From: a virus
Length of the DNA stretch: 60,220 bases
Reading direction: 5' to 3' (one strand)
Virus record (IMG/VR): IMGVR_UViG_3300020498_000257
Coordinates: 1-60,220 of that record
Shown: piece by piece, positions 13,480-18,615 of the stretch
Numbering within the stretch: position 1 is the stretch's first letter
Layout: every line of letters begins with the position of its first letter
Made by a program: the position numbers and the translations under genes
Notes under the pieces: model-generated
Database searches by the model: none
Seen by the model: the letters and a program-made list of their open reading frames with translations, nothing else
What the model was told of the DNA's origin: nothing

Positions 13480-13772
13480 TCAGACAGCTCCTCTAGCAAT
13501 ACATGCTTAGGCTTAGCACCAAGTATCTTTTTAACTGGCTGACCTTCCTTAAATAGTACCATATAGGGGATTGTGGTTACTGAGTATTCTGCTGTTTTGA
13601 CAGGATTCTCATCAACATTTAACTTTCCAACCCAGAGCCCGCACTCATTTGATATCTCATCTAGGATCGGAGACACTTTTCTGCACGGTCCGCACCAAGG
13701 TGCCCAAAAATCAATAAGAACTAACTTATGATTTTTTAGTACAGAATCAAAAGATTCATCTGTTACTATCAT
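13470..13772 (-). CDS. Thioredoxin
   Basis: 100 residues, full-length thioredoxin fold with the active site WCGPC at residues 26-30 and the cis-proline region TTIPYMVLF. It reduces disulfides in the cytoplasm. Phage thioredoxins can serve ribonucleotide reductase, a polymerase, or peroxidases; here the phage also carries AhpC and GPx-like proteins but no reductase is visible. It overlaps the upstream gene by 4 bases. Confidence 0.93.
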   Translation of the reverse strand: MIVTDESFDSVLKNHKLVLIDFWAPWCGPCRKVSPILDEISNECGLWVGKLNVDENPVKTAEYSVTTIPYMVLFKEGQPVKKILGAKPKHVLLEELSEWI

Positions 13773-13975
13773 TTGTCCCTAAGCTCCTCCGCTGCTGCAT
13801 TAAACTTATTCATAAATTCTTGAATTACGAATAGTGTTGTCTCGTGTGCATTCTTTGACATTGCGCTAAATGCGTGTTGATTCTTTTCTTCATCAGGCAT
13901 TGCTGAAACCCATTTGTTATATAGGTCTTCAGCAACCTCCCCAATAATTTCATCCATTACTGTTAGTTCAGCCAT
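13769..13975 (-). CDS. Hypothetical helical protein
   Basis: About 68 residues from MAELTVMDEIIGEV. I chose this ATG because the longer start would sit deep in the upstream protease gene; this one overlaps its stop by 8 bases. Helical, with AFSAMSKNAHETTLFVIQEF. Family not recognised with confidence. Confidence 0.6.
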   Translation of the reverse strand: MAELTVMDEIIGEVAEDLYNKWVSAMPDEEKNQHAFSAMSKNAHETTLFVIQEFMNKFNAAAEELRDK

Positions 13976-15146
13976 TAAGTTTTGCCAGCCATGTTGCTTT
14001 AGTTGCAGCAAGCTTATCTTGTGCAGCCTTTAATTCAATTTGATACTGTGCCTCTGCTGCAGCAATTGCTGCATTTACTTGTGCTTGAATTGTAGCCTTT
14101 GCTGCTAATGCAGCGTCTGCTGCAGCCTTATCTGCAATTGCTTTATCTGCTGCAGCCTTTTTTGCTGCTAACTCTGCTGCTGTTGGCCCTGATGGTACAA
14201 CAGGTGCTGAAACTGCACTTGAGTTATATGATAATGCTTTTCCAAGGTTAGCAAGCTTTGTAAATGATCCTTGTCGCCCAATTGTTTTTGATGCAGTTTG
14301 TTTGAATGAATCAAGAATCTGCTCATATGTTGACGAAGGTTTTGCCGTTTTATAAGCAATCCAATTTGCTGCCATTACCTGTGTTGCAGATGATGAGCCT
14401 GAAATATTCTTTAAAACATTTCCTGGGCCAGCAGTAGTAAAAAATCCTGTAGCAAAGAAATCAAGCTTCAAATCATCATTATTACTTGAAGAAGAAATTT
14501 CATTTTGCTGGTCAACATATCCTACTGAAATTGAGGCATCTAGACATGCAGGCCAATCGATTCTCTTATAGTCTCTTCCATTACCTGAAGGGAAGAATAC
14601 TGGAATTTGCAATGACATTAAATCCTTGACCGCCTGCTCTGTTACTGGGGTTTTAGGACAGTAATCTGTTCCTGCTGGTCCAATATTATGATGTCCTTGT
14701 GACATACTTACCGCCTGAATATTATACTTAGATGCATTAGACTTTACCCAATTCAATGCGTTGTATACTGTTGCCTCACCTGCTGGCTGACGAATGCCTG
14801 CTTTATCCCCAATAATACGGACAAAAACAATATTTGCATTAGGGTTTGTTCGCACAAATACAGACGCCATCTGTGTTCCATGATCAAAGCCATTCATAGT
14901 AATTGTACTTGCAGACATTGCTGCCGCTCCTACACCTTCCATAAATGATTGGCCATTTGGACATAGACCGTATTGCAGGATACAAACTTCTTGAACTATC
15001 TTACCCTGTAATGCAGGCAAAGATGAATCAATCGCTGTGTCCAAGATGGCTATTGTTGGTGCTGGTGTTGCAGCACTTGCAGTGTGTACCGCTAAAGGTA
15101 CAATGAGTGATAGTGATAGTAATACAGTTATTAGTTTTTTATTCAT
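13968..15146 (-). CDS. Secreted subtilisin-like (S8) protease
   Basis: 392 residues. A signal peptide (1-25, ending ASA) precedes a subtilase domain with D36 in AILDTAID, H89 in FDHGTQMASV and the nucleophile S252 in ISGSSSATQVMA; N189 in PSGNG fits the oxyanion hole. The C-terminal 90 residues are an Ala/Lys coiled coil like that of the 12145 protein. A secreted serine protease is unusual cargo for a phage; it might process surface proteins or degrade receptors. A leaderless-type -10 precedes the ATG. Confidence 0.88.
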   Translation of the reverse strand: MNKKLITVLLSLSLIVPLAVHTASAATPAPTIAILDTAIDSSLPALQGKIVQEVCILQYGLCPNGQSFMEGVGAAAMSASTITMNGFDHGTQMASVFVRTNPNANIVFVRIIGDKAGIRQPAGEATVYNALNWVKSNASKYNIQAVSMSQGHHNIGPAGTDYCPKTPVTEQAVKDLMSLQIPVFFPSGNGRDYKRIDWPACLDASISVGYVDQQNEISSSSNNDDLKLDFFATGFFTTAGPGNVLKNISGSSSATQVMAANWIAYKTAKPSSTYEQILDSFKQTASKTIGRQGSFTKLANLGKALSYNSSAVSAPVVPSGPTAAELAAKKAAADKAIADKAAADAALAAKATIQAQVNAAIAAAEAQYQIELKAAQDKLAATKATWLAKLNG

Positions 15147-15152
15147 AAGACT

Positions 15153-15158
15153 ATTCTA
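15153..15158 (-). promoter_or_regulatory. Leaderless promoter (-10) of the protease gene
   Basis: TAGAAT on the minus strand, six bases before the ATG. Confidence 0.6.
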
Positions 15159-15176
15159 CTAAATAATAGCAGGATG

Positions 15177-15374
15177 TCAAGGGGTTTCTTTAAGGCTTGG
15201 GTACCATTTCCCAGAATCAAGGCTGGATTGAAGCGCATTGAGCGTACCTCTGTCTTCTATAACCATCTCTTGTGATTCCATTAAGTTGTTTACAGAAAGT
15301 ATAAGTAATTCAAGAGTCATTTCCATTTGAGTTACCTTAAGCTCAAGATCTTTAAGTCTTTTAGATTTTCTCAT
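15177..15374 (-). CDS. Coiled-coil hypothetical protein
   Basis: 65 residues with heptad-like spacing (LKDLELKVTQMEMTLELLIL) predicting a coiled coil, then a hydrophilic tail. No family recognised. It overlaps the upstream membrane-anchored zinc-ribbon gene by 4 bases and is likely co-expressed with it. Confidence 0.6.
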   Translation of the reverse strand: MRKSKRLKDLELKVTQMEMTLELLILSVNNLMESQEMVIEDRGTLNALQSSLDSGKWYPSLKETP

Positions 15375-15727
15375 TCCATTTTCTCTCTATCTAGTAGGGT
15401 TGGTGCTGTAGCCATTGTGCCACAGTTGGCACATTCCATATCAAGGAAATAGGTTGCTACTTCAAAATCATCAAAGATTACTTTAACATTCCAGATGTTG
15501 CATCCACACGGACATAGGTGAGTTGGTGTACCTCTTAAGTCCATAGCGTGATCGTAGTTCTCTGGCTTTAGGTCATTAATATCTAAGGGTCTCATTGACC
15601 TTGCAATTTGTTCTTGAACTTCTTCAAGCTTATCTATGTAGTATATTCCAACACTGTATCTCGACCTGATAGCCTTAAATGCAGCAATTATAGCAAACGC
15701 AATTAGTATTGATATCACAGTCTTCAT
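15371..15727 (-). CDS. Membrane-anchored zinc-ribbon protein
   Basis: 118 residues. An N-terminal membrane anchor (VISILIAFAIIAAF) is followed by a charged linker and a C-terminal zinc ribbon with HLCPCGCNIWNVKVIF and ECANCGTMATAPT. I recall this combination from actinobacteriophages, function unknown. A leaderless-type promoter precedes the ATG. Confidence 0.7.
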   Translation of the reverse strand: MKTVISILIAFAIIAAFKAIRSRYSVGIYYIDKLEEVQEQIARSMRPLDINDLKPENYDHAMDLRGTPTHLCPCGCNIWNVKVIFDDFEVATYFLDMECANCGTMATAPTLLDREKME

Positions 15728-15733
15728 ATATCA

Positions 15734-15739
15734 ATTATA
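15734..15739 (-). promoter_or_regulatory. Leaderless promoter (-10) of the 15727 gene
   Basis: TATAAT on the minus strand, six bases before the ATG. Confidence 0.65.
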
Positions 15740-15741
15740 CA

Positions 15742-16299
15742 CTAAACTTGAATATATGTATAGGGTGCTGCTACGCTCATATTAAACTCAGTTGCTGCTT
15801 CTAATGCAGCCTTTAGTCTAAGTCTAGGGTTTCTTTGCTTCTTTGTTGCATGCAATGCGCCTAGAGCTATCTGGCCACCACTTCCTTCCGCCATGTAGTT
15901 AACTATGTTTTCTCCAACATGAAAGTCTTCATCTACAGTAAAGAGTCTTCCGCATATTCCAACAATAAATATTCCACCTGTGTCTTCTTCTGATGAAGAT
16001 CCAACGCTTCCGTATCCGTGATCTTTGAACGCAGCCTTAACAGAATCAATAAACTTAGTTCTCATAAACTTATCTAAGCCAGAGTTTGTTTTAGTTGGTG
16101 TGTATTTTGGAGGAGTCCACATGTATTGAAGGATCTGCCCCATACGAAATGAGTCTGTAAATGCAATTCCGTATTGACCATTTTTAAAAACTTTTGGTTC
16201 TTTTCTTGACAGGATCCACCCAGTTTTCTCATCTGATGCGGCATGATCGGAGCCCATATAAACGACACCGTTTTGGGCAATGGCTACTATACAGGTCAT
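15742..16299 (-). CDS. Proteasome-beta/HslV-like Ntn hydrolase
   Basis: 185 residues. The N-terminus MTCIVAIAQNGVVYMGSDHA matches the start of self-compartmentalising Ntn proteases, where the Thr after Met becomes the catalytic N-terminal nucleophile; D and K/S positions downstream (GSDHAAS) also fit, as does GSGGQIALGAL in the C-terminal half. Actinobacteria carry proteasomes, so it could join, inhibit or replace a host proteasome, or act alone. The leaderless -10 puts the transcript start at the ATG, so little or no propeptide is possible. Confidence 0.75.
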   Translation of the reverse strand: MTCIVAIAQNGVVYMGSDHAASDEKTGWILSRKEPKVFKNGQYGIAFTDSFRMGQILQYMWTPPKYTPTKTNSGLDKFMRTKFIDSVKAAFKDHGYGSVGSSSEEDTGGIFIVGICGRLFTVDEDFHVGENIVNYMAEGSGGQIALGALHATKKQRNPRLRLKAALEAATEFNMSVAAPYTYIQV

Positions 16300-16305
16300 A
16301 CTAAC

Positions 16306-16311
16306 AGTATA
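16306..16311 (-). promoter_or_regulatory. Leaderless promoter (-10) of the Ntn hydrolase gene
   Basis: TATACT on the minus strand, six bases before the ATG. Confidence 0.6.
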
Positions 16312-16331
16312 CTATTTATAAATTCGAAATG

Positions 16332-16649
16332 CTAGAGGTCATCGAGGCCGTCTTCGTGCATCTCAATATGGGTTAATCTAAGCATAGTTCCCTCTAGCTC
16401 AGATTTTACCTTAATTAATTCTTGAATAGCCTCAAAATACTTATCTTTCCATTCAGACAAATCCTTCTCTAATTTATATAATTTAATCTGAAGGTCTTTA
16501 ATTTCTAGCAAAAGCTGGTCGTGAGCCTTATCTGCAGCCTGAGCAGCCCTCTCCTTTTTTGATCGCCTAGAATTTATCTGTGCGGTAAGCAGGCCGCTTA
16601 TAGATGCAGCAAACAGAGTTATTAATATCTGAGTTAGAGAAATATTCAT
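16332..16649 (-). CDS. Membrane-anchored coiled-coil protein
   Basis: From MNISLTQILITLFAASISGL, one N-terminal membrane helix followed by a long charged coiled coil (LLLEIKDLQIKLYKLEKDLS). The upstream in-frame ATG at 16670 is less likely because a TATAAT lies within that extension. The topology resembles spanin-like or structural membrane proteins, but it is not close to the endolysin gene. Confidence 0.6.
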   Translation of the reverse strand: MNISLTQILITLFAASISGLLTAQINSRRSKKERAAQAADKAHDQLLLEIKDLQIKLYKLEKDLSEWKDKYFEAIQELIKVKSELEGTMLRLTHIEMHEDGLDDL

Positions 16650-16678
16650 TATATGAATATTATACCGCATTATCTATG

Positions 16679-16915
16679 TTAAATTAATAACTCAGAAGCT
16701 GTTATATCTACTCCAATATACTTCTTTTTTGCAATAAATTCTTTTACATGATCTGCGCCATATTGTCTTCCAGCTAATATCACTATCCATCTAGGCTCAA
16801 ATTTATTCTCTGTACATGTTTTGCATAACAATAAATTTATAGCTAGCAGTGTAGATTTCTTTGCTGTAAGTTCATTCTTGCTCTTATTGCATGAGTAGCA
16901 TAAAACCTTATCCAT
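16679..16915 (-). CDS. Zinc-ribbon phage protein
   Basis: From MDKVLCYSCNKSKNELTAKK, with a second knuckle LLCKTCTENKF, then a conserved-looking WIVILAGRQYGADHV. This arrangement recurs in actinobacteriophages as I remember, without known function. The start overlaps the end of the upstream gene by 8 bases; the longer in-frame start at 16948 would overlap more. Confidence 0.7.
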   Translation of the reverse strand: MDKVLCYSCNKSKNELTAKKSTLLAINLLLCKTCTENKFEPRWIVILAGRQYGADHVKEFIAKKKYIGVDITASELLI

Positions 16916-17228
16916 TGTTCTTACCCCCTGGCTTTCCTTCAAGTTCAACTCTTACTCCGTATGACTGTAGAATGTTCTTTACCATTTCTATATACTCTAT
17001 TACTCTGACTCTCATTGAGCCGTCGTATTGTGCAAAATTATTTTCATATAATCTAATAGCCAAGAACTCTGGGTACTTAACTATATCCATTTCAAGATTG
17101 GGTGCAGGAGACTTTAACTCTCTAACCTTTTTAGCCATCTCTTTAGTATAGAATACTGGCTTGTTTGGCTCACCAGTCCATTCATTTACTCCGTACTTAA
17201 AATGATCCTTGTTCTTATCAATAAACAT
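16908..17228 (-). CDS. Hypothetical 106-residue protein
   Basis: A mixed alpha/beta protein with EFLAIRLYENNFAQYDGSM and MVKNILQSYGVRVELEG. It resembles phage proteins of unknown function encoded beside small zinc-ribbon genes. It overlaps the WhiB gene's stop by 11 bases, so WhiB and this gene are co-translated. Confidence 0.65.
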   Translation of the reverse strand: MFIDKNKDHFKYGVNEWTGEPNKPVFYTKEMAKKVRELKSPAPNLEMDIVKYPEFLAIRLYENNFAQYDGSMRVRVIEYIEMVKNILQSYGVRVELEGKPGGKNNG

Positions 17229-17529
17229 GCTTTTCCTTTATTCTTTTCCAGACGTCCTTTGTCTTGTGTGCATTTCTTGATTTGTCAGTAGATCCTGAAT
17301 TCAAGAATATGCCTCCCCAGACTCCATAGTCTGAATTTTCTACTCCGCTATCATGACATATTTTGATAACTGGACAAGATAGACAAGCTTCATCAATACT
17401 TTTTGCAATGTTGATATCGGATTCATATTTATCAAAAAATAAATTAGTGTCCATACCTTTACATAAAGCTAGGTCCCACCACTTTGGATCTTCTTTTTCT
17501 ATACCTAAATTATTTAAAATACTTGACAT
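17218..17529 (-). CDS. WhiB-family iron-sulfur regulator
   Basis: About 103 residues from MSSILNNLGIEKEDPKWWDL. It has the four WhiB cysteines (ALCKGMD, then CLSCPVIKIC), the Trp before the first Cys and the turn YGVWGGIF, followed by a basic C-terminus for DNA contact. WhiB proteins occur only in Actinobacteria and their phages and bind the primary sigma factor. I prefer this ATG (GGAAG upstream) to the one at 17595, which overlaps the upstream gene by 86 bases. Confidence 0.9.
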   Translation of the reverse strand: MSSILNNLGIEKEDPKWWDLALCKGMDTNLFFDKYESDINIAKSIDEACLSCPVIKICHDSGVENSDYGVWGGIFLNSGSTDKSRNAHKTKDVWKRIKEKHVY

Positions 17530-17743
17530 ATTTTTTTGGCAGCTTCCAAGTTCCTTCACGGTTGACAGAAAATTTTTCTGACTTACCCCAAGCATTTTGT
17601 CTGTACATTCCGTTAGTGGATGTATAGCCGCCGTTATCTTTTTGCCATATCACAAGGTCATAATTGTTCCAAAATGATTCTTGTGATTTTGTTTGAGATC
17701 TTTTAATAAAAATCTCAACACCTTTCTCCGTTAGATGTAACAA
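17510..17743 (-). CDS. Hypothetical Trp/Tyr-rich protein
   Basis: 77 residues, with SFWNNYDLVIWQKDNGGYTS, then WKLPKKYVKYF at the C-terminus. Such aromatic-rich small proteins recur in actinobacteriophages; function unknown. It is the first gene after the tRNA pair and is probably transcribed with them. Confidence 0.6.
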   Translation of the reverse strand: MLHLTEKGVEIFIKRSQTKSQESFWNNYDLVIWQKDNGGYTSTNGMYRQNAWGKSEKFSVNREGTWKLPKKYVKYFK

Positions 17744-17762
17744 ATTTCTTTACCTTTTCTAG

Positions 17763-17844
17763 TACCCGAAGTCGGACTTGAACCGACATGCTGTGAAGCA
17801 ACAAATTTTAAGTCTGTCGTGTATACCGATTCCACCATTCGGGC
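17763..17844 (-). tRNA. tRNA-Leu (UAA)
   Basis: Minus-strand cloverleaf: acceptor GCCCGAA with TTCGGGT (first pair G-U), anticodon loop CTTAAAA giving UAA, a long variable arm as in class II tRNAs, and T-arm GTCGG-TTCAAGT-CCGAC. Discriminator A; CCA is not encoded. It would read UUA codons, common in this AT-rich genome. Confidence 0.92.
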
Positions 17845-17849
17845 ATATG

Positions 17850-17922
17850 CTGGTCCACCAGGTCTCGATCCTGGGACATCCAAATTAACAGTTTGGCGCT
17901 CTACCAACTGAGCTATGGACCA
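17850..17922 (-). tRNA. tRNA-Asn (GUU)
   Basis: 73 bases on the minus strand: acceptor TGGTCCA with TGGACCA, anticodon loop CTGTTAA giving GUU, T-arm CCAGG-ATCGAGA-CCTGG, discriminator G. It is first in the tRNA operon, directly downstream of a strong promoter. Confidence 0.92.
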
Positions 17923-17934
17923 ATATGCACAAAA

Positions 17935-17970
17935 CCACTGTACTATATAAGTATACACTTTGTACAGTGG
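17935..17970. promoter_or_regulatory. Palindromic operator over the tRNA promoter
   Basis: Perfect 9-base inverted repeat: CCACTGTAC at 17935-17943 and GTACAGTGG at 17962-17970. The arms flank the -10 box, so a bound dimer would block transcription; alternatively the 5' leader RNA could form this hairpin. Confidence 0.6.
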
Positions 17971-17979
17971 TCCTGTCAA
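17950..17979 (-). promoter_or_regulatory. Sigma70-type promoter of the tRNA operon
   Basis: On the minus strand, perfect TTGACA (17974-17979), an 18-base spacer and TATACT (17950-17955). The -35 box overlaps the stop codon of the 17976 gene. Confidence 0.8.
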
Positions 17980-18125
17980 TGATTGATGGGTGATATTTTT
18001 ACGACATTAATTTTTTTAATTTCGTCATCTACATTAAATATATCATGAATATATTCGCTTGCATCTTCAGTATTAAAGGCTTCTACTTCTACCTCTATAT
18101 CTAATTTAATGCGATATTTATTCAT
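17976..18125 (-). CDS. Small hypothetical protein, 49 residues
   Basis: Product MNKYRIKLDIEVEVEAFNTE... looks like a short beta-alpha-beta domain with alternating Glu/Val; similar to phage proteins that resemble the DUF-type 'EVEAFNxEDA' fold, function unknown. A leaderless-type -10 supports the start. Confidence 0.55.
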   Translation of the reverse strand: MNKYRIKLDIEVEVEAFNTEDASEYIHDIFNVDDEIKKINVVKISPINH

Positions 18126-18131
18126 AGTATA

Positions 18132-18137
18132 ATTATA
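18132..18137 (-). promoter_or_regulatory. Leaderless extended -10 promoter of the 18125 gene
   Basis: TGC-TATAAT on the minus strand, six bases before the ATG. Confidence 0.65.
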
Positions 18138-18140
18138 GCA

Positions 18141-18431
18141 TTATTTAGCAGCTTTTTTATCTACTGCTGAAAATGCTGCATTTATTTCGGCTACAGTTAA
18201 TTTACCATCATCCAGAAAGCCTCGTGCAAGCCTTTCAACTACGGTGGCGACGCCAAGAGTACCTGCTAATATAACTGCTTTGTAGGTTTCAATTCCTACT
18301 ACTGCACCTGCTCCAATTACAGATAATCCTGATGCTGCAAATACTGCAATTATTCTCATAAAAATATTATTTATGCTTGCAATTGCTCCTGATCCTACCT
18401 GTGTTGGCTCTTCAATATGCGCTTTTGCCAT
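18141..18431 (-). CDS. Holin-like membrane protein
   Basis: 96 residues with two hydrophobic helices (IIAVFAASGLSVIGAGAVVG and AVILAGTLGVATVVE) and a charged tail containing DDGKLTVAEINAAFSAVD. Size and topology fit phage holins. The tail motif recurs in the 18609 secreted protein (EDGKLTNAEKQ). It follows a second holin-like gene by one base. Confidence 0.65.
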   Translation of the reverse strand: MAKAHIEEPTQVGSGAIASINNIFMRIIAVFAASGLSVIGAGAVVGIETYKAVILAGTLGVATVVERLARGFLDDGKLTVAEINAAFSAVDKKAAK

Positions 18432-18432
18432 T

Positions 18433-18615
18433 TTATTCCTCGTTTCTATTTCTGATCGGACTTGTAATTATCCAAAGAGCAGTTGTTGCCATGATTCCAT
18501 AACCTACAATTGTCTTTGCACTTCCGTCCAGAACTACCCAAGCAATAAACATACCAAGAAGGGTCCATGCTTGGTCTACCATATCTTTTAGGATATTCTT
18601 TATTATTCTTACCAT
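18433..18615 (-). CDS. Second holin-like membrane protein
   Basis: 60 residues with an amphipathic start (MVRIIKNILKDMVDQAWTLL) and two membrane helices separated by DGSAKTI. Holin or antiholin are the natural guesses because it is paired with the 18141 gene, though the endolysin lies 5 kb away. Its ATG overlaps the 3' end of the secreted-protein gene by 7 bases. Confidence 0.6.
   Translation of the reverse strand: MVRIIKNILKDMVDQAWTLLGMFIAWVVLDGSAKTIVGYGIMATTALWIITSPIRNRNEE

Noticed and set aside
17529-17595. Longer WhiB start
   Set aside because: Would overlap the upstream gene by 86 bases; the later ATG has a better ribosome-binding site and gives a normal WhiB length.
17731-17979. 82-residue open frame on the minus strand
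   Set aside because: It runs straight through the two tRNA genes and the promoter; an artefact of tRNA sequence.
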